DNA from: Spirochaetales bacterium
GTDB taxonomy: Bacteria > Spirochaetota > Spirochaetia > DSM-27196 > SLAA01
Assembly (NCBI GenBank): GCA_007126415.1
Contig: SLBH01000023.1
Span: 1-8,911, forward strand
Direction: 5' to 3'
DNA length: 8,911 nucleotides
A model generated the notes under the pieces. That model ran no database searches. It was not told where the DNA came from and saw only the letters and a list, made by a program, of their open reading frames with translations. The position numbers and the translations under genes were made by a program. Shown here one piece after another: positions 1 through 6,863 of this stretch. Positions within the stretch are counted from its first letter, which is position 1. Each line of letters starts with the position of its first letter.

Positions 1-1387
1 GTGGGGGCGATGCGTCGCTCGCGCCGGCGTCTTGGCTTCCGAGATCGGCGAGGCGGCGCATCCCGAGGTGGCGTTCGAGATGCTGCTCAAACACCCGTCG
101 CTGCTCGTCGCTGAGCGGCACCTCGAGGTACTCCGCGAGGCTACCCTTGGTCTCCGCACTCGGCGCGCGGAGCCGCCGCCAGTTGTGCGCGTTTCCGACG
201 CCGTCGGTAAAGGCCGAGGCCTCGGCGGTGTACTCGTAGCTGAACGGGTGGAAGCGGCCGCTGTGCGTTGTGGGGGTGACCCGCGTGGGTGCGTACTGCA
301 GGTAGCGCTCCGAGCGCGTCGAGAGAAAGAAGGTCTCGTTCGTCTCACGGCCGCGGCCCGACGCGGTCCCGTCGCCCCGCCAGGTCTCGAGTAGGCGCAT
401 CCTGCTTAGCTCGTTGAGCTGCTTCTCGCGCGGTTGGTGAAAACCGTGTCGCGGGTGCAGCGCGCTGTAGTACGCATCGGCGGCGTAAACCGGGCCCGAG
501 TCCGAGGCGACGACCATAACCGCGTACTGCTTATCGGGCTCACCGCCGTCGCCGCCGTCCTCACCCCAGCGGTTCGACGGGACCCCTTCGAGTCCGCCGT
601 GCTGCATCGTTTCGTGCTCGGCGGCATCCGCGCCGGCGTTGTCGCGGCCGTCGGGATGCTCGTCGAGCGATTGACGTTCGGGGCGGGGATCGCGAAGCAT
701 GTTGGTGATCGGCGAGTGCGAGGCGTAGTCGTGCGGGAGGACCAGCGCTACCACCAGGATCAAGGCCGCCGCCCCGGCGCCGAGACCGGCGATCTCGCGC
801 CGCACGCGGGCGTGTGCGCCGGAGGAACCCCGGGACGCGGCTGCCGAGCCTCCGCCGGGGCCTGCATCGGGCGAGGCGTACATCACTGCGTATAGCGTGA
901 CGGCGTGAACCAAAAAAACGGCCGGTATTATCACCAGCAGCGCCTGCGGGAGCGCTCCTGCTGCGGAGGCGATTTCTTCCGATGCGCGCGAGAACCGCAG
1001 CAAGCGGTAGTAGATCGCTGCCGGAGCAAACGGCTCAAAGGTTGCGATCACGCGGCTATAGGCGTAGGTGTGGAAGATGAACCAGGTTGATCCGTACGCG
1101 AACGCCGCAACCGCGAACACCGTGAGGATTTCACCTAGACCGGAGGCGGCCGCAATCGCGACGGCGATCGGGGGTAGCAGCGCCGACGCGATAACCGCGC
1201 GCCGTGACAGCTTCGGCGTGTTAGAGATAAACGCGAGCAGCATCTCGGCCGGAAGCACGCCGAACCACAACCACCAGCCGAGGCGATCGTACGGTACTAC
1301 TATAGCGGGATGAACTATCGGCGCGGAAAAAGCGAGAAGATAGAGACCTAGACGAGCAAAAAAGAAGATCGTCGCGGTCGGCTTCAC
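1..1387 (-). CDS. Polytopic membrane protein, transglutaminase-type third gene of a MoxR/DUF58 operon (3' end outside window)
   Basis: The frame is open from GTG 1387 to the left edge, giving 462 residues with no stop. Six hydrophobic segments can be read at about residues 8-31, 36-55, 64-84, 86-109, 146-171 and 198-218. A low-complexity linker rich in Asp, Gly, Glu and His follows (about 233-287), then an extracytoplasmic part from about 288 (QYAVMVVASDSGPVYAADAY). The stretch SLAEYLEVPLSDEQRRVFEQ (416-435) looks like the segment that precedes the catalytic domain in TgpA/DUF3488-type transglutaminase-like proteins. The Cys-His-Asp catalytic domain itself would lie beyond the window, so the transglutaminase label rests on topology plus operon position, not on catalytic residues. 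GTG was chosen because AGGGGG sits 6 bases upstream and the first membrane segment follows at once. The gap to the DUF58 stop is 24 bases, so co-transcription is expected. Confidence 0.8.
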   Translation of the reverse strand, partial: MKPTATIFFFARLGLYLLAFSAPIVHPAIVVPYDRLGWWLWFGVLPAEMLLAFISNTPKLSRRAVIASALLPPIAVAIAAASGLGEILTVFAVAAFAYGSTWFIFHTYAYSRVIATFEPFAPAAIYYRLLRFSRASEEIASAAGALPQALLVIIPAVFLVHAVTLYAVMYASPDAGPGGGSAAASRGSSGAHARVRREIAGLGAGAAALILVVALVLPHDYASHSPITNMLRDPRPERQSLDEHPDGRDNAGADAAEHETMQHGGLEGVPSNRWGEDGGDGGEPDKQYAVMVVASDSGPVYAADAYYSALHPRHGFHQPREKQLNELSRMRLLETWRGDGTASGRGRETNETFFLSTRSERYLQYAPTRVTPTTHSGRFHPFSYEYTAEASAFTDGVGNAHNWRRLRAPSAETKGSLAEYLEVPLSDEQRRVFEQHLERHLGMRRLADLGSQDAGASDASPP

Positions 1388-1393
1388 GGAATA

Positions 1394-1399
1394 CCCCCT
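1394..1399 (-). promoter_or_regulatory. Shine-Dalgarno deciding the GTG start at 1387
   Basis: On the minus strand AGGGGG is followed by TATTCC and then GTG AAG. The 6-base spacing supports GTG 1387 as the start of the membrane protein gene. Confidence 0.6.
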
Positions 1400-1411
1400 A
1401 CAGTTCCAATG

Positions 1412-2746
1412 CTACATCAGCCGAGGCAGAATCGACAAGGTTTCGAACAATCCGTTTCCCGGCTCGCATTCCGGAGCCGAAAGGCCACGGGTGCGCCGCA
1501 GAGCCCACGCGCCCGGTAAGGCCGCGAGCTTGCGATCGGGAAACACCGTGACTACCTGCGGGTTGCGTGGCGTGGAGCGCGCCCCGTCGGTGTGCGCCCC
1601 GCTGGTGTGCGCGTTTCGGTTCGGAGCCGGGGCGGTCACCAAGAGGTGTTCGCGCTCACCGCGCAGCCGGGCTGCGCGCGCGGTATCGAACGGGGTTGAG
1701 AACACAAACCACTCACCGCGCTCGCGGCCGGGAGCCGGCCGCGCGGCGCGCGGAGGAACGTACTCGAGGGTTGCGAGGTGTTCGGCGACGCGATCGATCT
1801 CCTCGTCGGAGCCAGCCTCGAGCACCGTGTCGGCGGTTTGCACCCGGAAGCGGAGGGCATCGGAGTTGTTGGAGAGCGACCGTAAGAACCACAGCACCCA
1901 GGCGCGCAGCATCTCGAGGTGCATCACTGAGTCGAGGCTCGCCGTGGTTTGTGTATCGCGATAGTGGCGGACCTCTACCTGAACCACGGTTGTGGGCTCC
2001 TCCGTTTGCGGCGAGACACGAGTGATCAGAACCGGAAGCCGACTCGACGCCTTCCAGTTTATGTCGCGTAGGCGGTCACCGGGGCTGTACTCGCGCATGT
2101 AGTAGCGCTCGTGTTCGCTCTCGCTGTGGCGACGATGCTCCTCGGCTCCGGCGTAGCTGCGGAGATCGTACTCGCGCGCGTCCGGCGGCCGGCCCGGCAG
2201 CACCGGCTCGGTACGCTCAAGCCGATCGCCGAACCGCGCGCGTACAAGCGAGAACACGTCTCGCAGCTCGGTTGAGACGCGGAGCCGTAGGCGCCCCGAG
2301 AGCGGCGTTGGGACGCGGAGCACGATCGGAGCCGCGCCGCCGGAGGACACCTCGCGGCGCATCCGCAACGAGGCCCCGGCGCTGTGCTCGAGCGACGCGT
2401 TCAGCACCGTGTGCACGCGCGTGAACGGCGCGGTCTGCCGATCTATACCGCTAAGCCGAAGCTGAACCCCCACGCGCGCGGCTACCGCTCGCCCTGCCGG
2501 CTGCAGCCCGCACTCGAGCGCGTCGTAGGCGCGTAGCTGCGCGCGGACCGCGATCACGAGCGCGCCGAGCGCGGCGAATCCGAAAAGCGCCAGCGCGAGG
2601 TCGTAGCTCGCCGCGGTGCGAAACGCATTGAGGAACACCGCGATGAGCGCGAGCGCTACAACGGTTCCCAGCACGGTGAACGGGTAGTGACGCGAGAATT
2701 TATCCATGAAGCGGCGCGCCCAGGCAGGGGCGCTCACGGCGTTCAT
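1412..2746 (-). CDS. DUF58 domain protein
   Basis: This 444-residue protein starts with two hydrophobic segments (about 23-42 and 48-68), as is usual for DUF58 proteins, which are anchored in the inner membrane. A beta-rich region follows (about 85-180). The DUF58 signature is clear at residues 217-235: MREYSPGDRLRDINWKASS, matching the family pattern of Arg-Glu-Tyr, Pro-Gly-Asp, Arg, Ile-Asn-Trp-Lys. The part after it (about 236-335) would be the von Willebrand A-like fold known for the family. The start ATG overlaps the moxR stop as ATGA and has no obvious Shine-Dalgarno, so translation is probably coupled to moxR. Family members are thought to be partners of MoxR ATPases in envelope protein maturation; the exact substrate is unknown. 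The C-terminal ~100 residues are less conserved-looking and I assign nothing to them. Confidence 0.9.
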   Translation of the reverse strand: MNAVSAPAWARRFMDKFSRHYPFTVLGTVVALALIAVFLNAFRTAASYDLALALFGFAALGALVIAVRAQLRAYDALECGLQPAGRAVAARVGVQLRLSGIDRQTAPFTRVHTVLNASLEHSAGASLRMRREVSSGGAAPIVLRVPTPLSGRLRLRVSTELRDVFSLVRARFGDRLERTEPVLPGRPPDAREYDLRSYAGAEEHRRHSESEHERYYMREYSPGDRLRDINWKASSRLPVLITRVSPQTEEPTTVVQVEVRHYRDTQTTASLDSVMHLEMLRAWVLWFLRSLSNNSDALRFRVQTADTVLEAGSDEEIDRVAEHLATLEYVPPRAARPAPGRERGEWFVFSTPFDTARAARLRGEREHLLVTAPAPNRNAHTSGAHTDGARSTPRNPQVVTVFPDRKLAALPGAWALRRTRGLSAPECEPGNGLFETLSILPRLM

Positions 2747-3768
2747 ACCGAGCGGTCGCGACTCGCGGATCGTGCGCGGTCGACCGAGAGCGAGTCGCGG
2801 ATCTCGGCTACGATATCGGCGGTCTCGATAGAGGGATCTCGTGGCGCGAGCCTATGAGCAAGCGCCGGGACGAGCACCTCCTTCGCGAGGTCGATCGTGA
2901 CGTAATCTACTCCCCGCACCAGAGCGAGCGCGCGCGTGAGACGCGAGATCTTCACGCCGGCTCGCGGACTCGCTCCCATGCTGAGGTCTTGGTGTTCGCG
3001 GGTGGCTCTGAGGCATGCAACGACATAATCGATCACGTCGGGGTGTATCTCGACGTCGTCTACCACCGCCTTCCACTCGAGCAGCTCTCGCGACGCGATA
3101 ACCGGGGCGAACCCGTCCCAGGCGTCGTTTCGGCCGTGCTGCAGTATGATAGCCGCTTCTTCGCCGGCGGGAGGATATCCAAGCGATATCCTGATCATGA
3201 AGCGGTCTAACTGGGGCTCCGGTAGGGGAAAGAGATGCACGCCCTTTAGATTCATCGTCGCGATGATGAAAAACGGATCGGGCAACCGATAGGTGGTGTT
3301 CTCTACCGTAACCGCCTGCTCCTCCATTGCCTCGAGAAAGCTGCCCTGTGTCTTGGGTGTGAGCAGGTTGATCTCGTCGCAGAGGACGAAATGCGCGAAG
3401 ATAGGTCCCTTGTTGAACATCATCTCGGCGCCGTTTCCACGAAAGCGATTGTAGCCGAGAATATCCTGCGGCAGGAGATCTACGGTGCTCTGAATGCGTT
3501 TGAAGCGGTCGACCGGCACCGAACCGGCGTACAGATCCTCGTCCTGCCAGCGGATCGACCCGGCGAGTGCGCGCGCGAGTGAGGTTTTCCCGACACCGTG
3601 GTAATCGGCCAGGATAACGTGTCCCCCCGCGATCTGGGCTGCAACGAGGTGCTCGAGCTTGATGCGGTCTATCGAGATCACCGAGCGGATGTTCTCGATC
3701 AGGCGGGCTACGCCGCGATGAACCGCGGCGGCGTCGGGTGCTACTAGCGGGGCTGCATCTTTACTCAC
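2743..3768 (-). CDS. MoxR-family AAA+ ATPase
   Basis: A 341-residue MoxR-type AAA+ ATPase is read from GTG 3768. Visible motifs are Walker A ADYHGVGKTSLA (about 54-65), Walker B FVLCDEIN (127-134), the MoxR stretch KTQGSFLEAMEEQAVTV (139-155), sensor 1 in IATMN (169-173), LPEPQLDRF with the arginine finger (182-190) and sensor 2 GASPRAGVK (265-273). The helical lid follows. MoxR ATPases act as chaperone-like remodellers, usually encoded next to DUF58 and von Willebrand A or transglutaminase-like proteins, as here. The open frame reaches TTG 3804 (353 residues) with an ATG at 3798, but those 12 extra residues (TLTRAL-like hydrophobic start is absent from the family) overlap a promoter-like sequence; GTG 3768 gives a family-like N-terminus. 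Neither start has a convincing Shine-Dalgarno. Identity is secure, the start is not. Confidence 0.9.
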   Translation of the reverse strand: MSKDAAPLVAPDAAAVHRGVARLIENIRSVISIDRIKLEHLVAAQIAGGHVILADYHGVGKTSLARALAGSIRWQDEDLYAGSVPVDRFKRIQSTVDLLPQDILGYNRFRGNGAEMMFNKGPIFAHFVLCDEINLLTPKTQGSFLEAMEEQAVTVENTTYRLPDPFFIIATMNLKGVHLFPLPEPQLDRFMIRISLGYPPAGEEAAIILQHGRNDAWDGFAPVIASRELLEWKAVVDDVEIHPDVIDYVVACLRATREHQDLSMGASPRAGVKISRLTRALALVRGVDYVTIDLAKEVLVPALAHRLAPRDPSIETADIVAEIRDSLSVDRARSASRDRSV

Positions 3769-3775
3769 AATCCTG

Positions 3776-3804
3776 AGGGTAAGAAATGCGGCGATCATCG
3801 TCAA
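3776..3804 (-). promoter_or_regulatory. Candidate sigma70-type promoter of the moxR operon
   Basis: On the minus strand TTGACG (3804-3799) and TACCCT (3781-3776) are 17 bases apart. The -35 box matches 5 of 6 consensus bases. The -10 box matches only 3 of 6, but these are the most important ones (first T, second A, last T). Transcription would begin about 7 bases after the -10, at or next to GTG 3768, so the mRNA could be leaderless. This is inferred from sequence alone. Confidence 0.4.
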
Positions 3805-3821
3805 TCGGCCTATCGGCGGCG

Positions 3822-3850
3822 TTTACCGCGGCTCGTGGCTCTGGTATAGT
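3822..3850 (+). promoter_or_regulatory. Extended -10 promoter of the cyclic-nucleotide-binding fusion gene
   Basis: TTTACC (3822-3827) lies 17 bases before TATAGT (3845-3850), which matches 5 of 6 of the -10 consensus and is preceded by TGG (3842-3844), an extended -10 element. The predicted transcription start near 3857 leaves a leader of about 33 bases before the strong Shine-Dalgarno and the coding frame. The promoter is back-to-back with the candidate moxR promoter. Confidence 0.6.
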
Positions 3851-3876
3851 GCCGCTAAGCTGCTGTCGGCGGTGCA

Positions 3877-3886
3877 GGGGAGGTGA
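3877..3886 (+). promoter_or_regulatory. Very strong Shine-Dalgarno before a non-ATG start
   Basis: GGGGAGGTGA contains GGAGGTGA (3879-3886), eight bases complementary to the anti-Shine-Dalgarno end of 16S rRNA. The next codon in the frame of the downstream gene at standard distance is ATC 3890, six bases after GGAGG. No ATG, GTG or TTG in the right frame lies between the site and ATG 3971, which is about 87 bases away and has no Shine-Dalgarno of its own. Confidence 0.65.
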
Positions 3887-3889
3887 AGT

Positions 3890-5944
3890 ATCGAGGATCA
3901 GCTTTCGCTTCTGCAACGTGTCATACCGTTTCGCTTTCTCTCCGACTCCCAGAAGCGCGGACTTGTCCCGATGCTGCAGCGGGTAACCTTCACGGCCGGC
4001 GACGAAATCATCCGACAGGGAGCCGAGGACGACCGCACGGTGTATCTGCTCGAGCAGGGGGTGGTGGATGTGGTCGATCCCTCGGCGCGGTTTCGCCATA
4101 TCCATATACAGACAATCGAAGGCGGGTACTACTTCGGCGAATGGGAGCCGTTGTTCGATGAGCCGCGTGTCTACGCGGTGCGCGCGGTGCAAGACTGCAT
4201 CTGCTACGCGATGCCGGGCGAGGTGCTGCTTCAACTCATCGAGCGCTCAAAGGCGTTTGCGCAGGCGCTGGGTACCATCCTGCGCGATAAGCAAGGCGTG
4301 TTCGCCGGCTTCGATCGTTTCAAACTCGAGCTAACGCGCGGGGCCAACAACGGCTACATCAACATATCACGCCTCGTTCCTTTGTACCGCCGCTTGCAGC
4401 CTGCGCTGCATCACGGGGCCTCCTCGAGTACCGAGCTCGATTTTCACGCGCTCACCTACGCGGTTCGGCGCCTGCCGAACAACGTGACCCACACCTTTGC
4501 GTACCTTCTGTTAGACGAGATTCCGGCGGTGTACGATCCGCCTGAGTGGTTCTTCCCGGTGATCAAGACACAGGCGCGCCGCCGAGACGTCTGGGAGATG
4601 CTGCCGGGCAAGAGCATGGTCTTGATTCGAAGCGGACTCTCGGATCTCATAGACCTTGTTACCTGTCTCTGTCTCTACGCGTTTGAGGCGCGTAAGATTC
4701 GCAGACGCCTTCAGTATCACGACGTCGCGAGCGCGTTGCAGCGGTACCTTGGCGAGGCGGCGCACGAGGCGACGCACCAGCGAACGGAGTCCGAGCGCGA
4801 GCTGGAGTTTCTCGCGACGCTTCCGTTCAGCGAAGATGAACTGCGCGGGCTACGGACGGTTTGGCCGGAGAATACCACGTATCGGCTGAACGAGATCCTG
4901 CGACATCGCGAGATGTTCACGATCGATGTCAGGCGCCGGAAGAAGACCTACAACCAGCACCGCACCGAGCTCTGGACGACGCAGCTCGGCGCGGCGACGC
5001 GCGAGCTTACGGGGTTTGATCCGAGCGAGCTTCCTGCCGAGCTCGAGGTACACATTATCAGCAGCAACACGCACTCGGTCGGCAACTGTCTGAACCCGTA
5101 CTTCGCCGAGCACAAGAGTAGCATTCTCGATTGGGCCTCGGACCGTCGGCACAACCTGCTGTCTCAGAGTTGGACGCATCGTGAGGACCTGGTATACGCG
5201 ATCGCGCGCGAGTATTTCGCCGCCAATCCCGAAGAGCTGCGGCGTGCACGCGAAAGCGAACGCCGCCACGGGGTTCTCCGGATTGAAGAGACCGTATCAA
5301 CCGGTATCGAGGTACAACTTATCGACAGCGAGCGGCTGCTCGGCGCCGCGGTCGACAGCGGAGTCCCGCCGGTCTCGGGCGACTCTCGCAAACTGATTGT
5401 CAACATCGATTACGCCTTCGGCGAGCAGGCCGGCTACATTATCAAGAACCTTGTGATGCTGTTCGGCGCCAATCTACGCAGCATCAGCTTGCTCGGCAAG
5501 GCCGGGGCGCTCTTGGGTGACCGAGGCGACGTTCTTGTTCCGTCCGCATTCATTCATCAGAGTACCGATCAGTTCCACCCGTTGCCTCTGCCGTCCGAGG
5601 ACAGCCTCGAGCGGTTGAGAGCTCGTCTGCCGGATAGGCGGCTGCATATCGGCCCGTTGCTCACGGTTGACGGCACCCTGCTCCAGAATCGCGAGATGTT
5701 ACAGTTCTACCGACGTATCTGGGGCTGCGTAGGGCTCGAGATGGAGGGTGCGCATTATTATCGACAGGTTCTAGAGTCGAGTCAGATCGGCGTGGTCAGC
5801 GAACCTCTTAAGCTGCAGTTTTACTACTATGTATCGGATCTGCCGGGGCGAAGCGAGGCTCGGCTATCGGAACGTCTCCGTCTTGCCGAGGGCGTGCCCC
5901 CGCTGTACGCGATCACGCGCGAGATTCTTGCCGGGGTGCTATAG
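3890..5944 (+). CDS. Cyclic-nucleotide-binding domain fused to a nucleoside phosphorylase/nucleosidase-like domain
   Basis: Read from ATC 3890 this is a 684-residue protein; the first ATG in frame is 3971 (657 residues). Residues 1-145 form a CRP-like cyclic-nucleotide-binding domain: the helix LLQRVIPFRFLSDSQKRGLV lies upstream of ATG 3971, which argues for the earlier start, and FGEWEPLFDEPRVYAV (82-97) is the phosphate-binding cassette with its conserved Glu84 and Arg93. Residues about 146-500 are mainly helical and unrecognised, with a conserved-looking patch HIISSNTHSVGNCLNPYF (388-405). The C-terminal part (about 501-684) carries nucleoside phosphorylase superfamily features: LLGKAGALLGDRGDVLVPSAF (534-554), GLEMEGAHYY (615-624, ribose-binding Met-Glu) and YYYVSDLPG (645-653) with a Ser-Asp like the catalytic Asp of nucleosidases. 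I see no signal peptide or membrane segment, so it is probably cytoplasmic. It could be a nucleotide-controlled nucleosidase, but substrate and activity are inference. There is no DNA-binding domain, so it is not a CRP-type transcription factor. Confidence 0.8.
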   Translation: MEDQLSLLQRVIPFRFLSDSQKRGLVPMLQRVTFTAGDEIIRQGAEDDRTVYLLEQGVVDVVDPSARFRHIHIQTIEGGYYFGEWEPLFDEPRVYAVRAVQDCICYAMPGEVLLQLIERSKAFAQALGTILRDKQGVFAGFDRFKLELTRGANNGYINISRLVPLYRRLQPALHHGASSSTELDFHALTYAVRRLPNNVTHTFAYLLLDEIPAVYDPPEWFFPVIKTQARRRDVWEMLPGKSMVLIRSGLSDLIDLVTCLCLYAFEARKIRRRLQYHDVASALQRYLGEAAHEATHQRTESERELEFLATLPFSEDELRGLRTVWPENTTYRLNEILRHREMFTIDVRRRKKTYNQHRTELWTTQLGAATRELTGFDPSELPAELEVHIISSNTHSVGNCLNPYFAEHKSSILDWASDRRHNLLSQSWTHREDLVYAIAREYFAANPEELRRARESERRHGVLRIEETVSTGIEVQLIDSERLLGAAVDSGVPPVSGDSRKLIVNIDYAFGEQAGYIIKNLVMLFGANLRSISLLGKAGALLGDRGDVLVPSAFIHQSTDQFHPLPLPSEDSLERLRARLPDRRLHIGPLLTVDGTLLQNREMLQFYRRIWGCVGLEMEGAHYYRQVLESSQIGVVSEPLKLQFYYYVSDLPGRSEARLSERLRLAEGVPPLYAITREILAGVL
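5939..5944. other. Bidirectional stop: convergent genes share CTATAG
   Basis: The palindrome CTATAG supplies TAG at 5942-5944 for the plus-strand fusion gene and TAG at 5941-5939 for metR on the minus strand. The two coding regions therefore overlap tail-to-tail by six bases. There is no hairpin with a T-run around it, so no intrinsic terminator separates the genes and the transcripts probably overlap. Confidence 0.9.
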
Positions 5945-6826
5945 TGCGTCGCGGTGCGAAGGGACTGTGAACGCGGCGATGTAGTCGACCTCGAGGTCCT
6001 CTTTTCGACACCCGAGGTAGAGGGTGTTGAAGATGCCCTCGGCCCCGAGCCGGATTCCCGAAACCCCGTGGGGTGATCCGTGCTTCCTTACCATGTAGGC
6101 GGGCAGTGTGGTCACGCCGCGGCCGGCGGCCACGAGCTGAAGCATGATTTCGGTTGCCTCTACCTCGCGGTGGCTCACTGGCTCCACGCCGCCGGGAATG
6201 AGAAAGTGGGTGAACACATCGAGACGCTCACGGCCGACGGGGTAGGTCAACAGATGCTCCTCGGCGATATCGGCGGGCTCGACGGAGTTTCTGCCGGCGA
6301 GCCGGTGTCGCTCCCCGACAACGAGCAGCAGCTCGTAGTTGAGCACCTCGGTGTAGCTCAGTCCGGGGTAGAAAACCGGGTCCGGGGTGATCGTGACATC
6401 GATCTGATTGTTGAGAAGGGCCTCGACGCCGTTGAACTGGAAGCGCCGGGTCACGTCGAGGTCGAGATCGGGCCATTCCTTGAGGAAGCTGGAGACCCTC
6501 TCTATCAGCCACTCGTAGCACGGATGACACTCCATGCCGATGCGGAGGGTGCCGCGTCGACCCTCGGCGTACGCCATGAGGGTAGATTCGGTCTGCTCAA
6601 GCAGCGGAAGGATCCGCTCGCTCACGCTGAGCAGATGCCGCCCGGCCTGGGTGAACTCGAGCCGACGCCCGCGGCGTTTCCAAAGCGAGACCCCGAGCTC
6701 GTTTTCGAGGCGCCGGATGGTGTGCGAGAGCGCCGACTGGGAGAGACACAGCTCGTTTGCCGCACGAGTCAGCGTGCCGTGGCGATGGAGAGCCGAGACA
6801 ATGGAGAGATGCGCGCGTTCTATCAT
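5939..6826 (-). CDS. metR: LysR-type regulator MetR of methionine biosynthesis
   Basis: The 295-residue protein has a LysR-type N-terminal winged helix-turn-helix (residues 1-60; GTLTRAANELCLSQSALSHT at 17-36, then RRLENELGVSLWKRRGRRLEFTQAG) and a periplasmic-binding-protein-like effector domain (about 90-295). Two stretches are close to E. coli MetR: GMECHPCYEWL (97-107; E. coli has AIECHSCIQWL) and TYPVGRERLDVFTHFLIPGG (194-213; E. coli YPVQRSRLDVWRHFL). MetR uses homocysteine as co-effector and activates metE and related genes; it usually represses itself. Divergent metE, only 103 bases away, confirms the call. It is slightly shorter than E. coli MetR (317). The ATG at 6826 has no Shine-Dalgarno, and a good promoter sits immediately upstream. 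The 3' end overlaps the convergent fusion gene. Confidence 0.95.
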   Translation of the reverse strand: MIERAHLSIVSALHRHGTLTRAANELCLSQSALSHTIRRLENELGVSLWKRRGRRLEFTQAGRHLLSVSERILPLLEQTESTLMAYAEGRRGTLRIGMECHPCYEWLIERVSSFLKEWPDLDLDVTRRFQFNGVEALLNNQIDVTITPDPVFYPGLSYTEVLNYELLLVVGERHRLAGRNSVEPADIAEEHLLTYPVGRERLDVFTHFLIPGGVEPVSHREVEATEIMLQLVAAGRGVTTLPAYMVRKHGSPHGVSGIRLGAEGIFNTLYLGCRKEDLEVDYIAAFTVPSHRDAL

Positions 6827-6834
6827 CGTTTCTA

Positions 6835-6863
6835 ATTATGACGACAGCTCATGGAAACATCAA
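6835..6863 (-). promoter_or_regulatory. Sigma70-type promoter of metR, nearly abutting the start codon
   Basis: On the minus strand TTGATG (6863-6858) is followed after exactly 17 bases by CATAAT (6840-6835). The -35 matches 4 of 6 bases and the -10 five of six. A start 6-8 bases after the -10 falls at about 6829-6827, within three bases of ATG 6826, predicting a leaderless or almost leaderless transcript. The spacer contains one copy of the TGGAAA-type repeat, as expected for autoregulation. Confidence 0.6.

Noticed and set aside
434..895. Plus-strand open frame of 153 codons in the region of the membrane protein
   Set aside because: The minus strand reads as a continuous membrane protein of 462 residues with a good ribosome site and operon spacing; the plus-strand frame is Arg/Ala/Gly/Val-rich antisense shadow.
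3883..4161. GTG-started frame beginning inside the strong Shine-Dalgarno
   Set aside because: Its start codon is within the ribosome site itself, and its product is an Arg/Ser/Gly-rich shadow of the +1 frame that encodes the cyclic-nucleotide domain.
3761..4234. Minus-strand open frame of 157 codons upstream of moxR
   Set aside because: It is antisense to the cyclic-nucleotide-binding domain and overlaps both divergent promoters; its translation has no family features.
5930..5975. Bidirectional intrinsic terminator between the convergent genes
   Set aside because: No GC stem followed by a T-run is present on either strand, and the coding regions overlap.
6080..6835. Open frame of 251 codons on the plus strand opposite metR
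   Set aside because: It is fully antisense to metR, whose protein matches MetR along its length. GC-rich codon bias in metR produces open antisense frames; the translation shows no recognisable domain.
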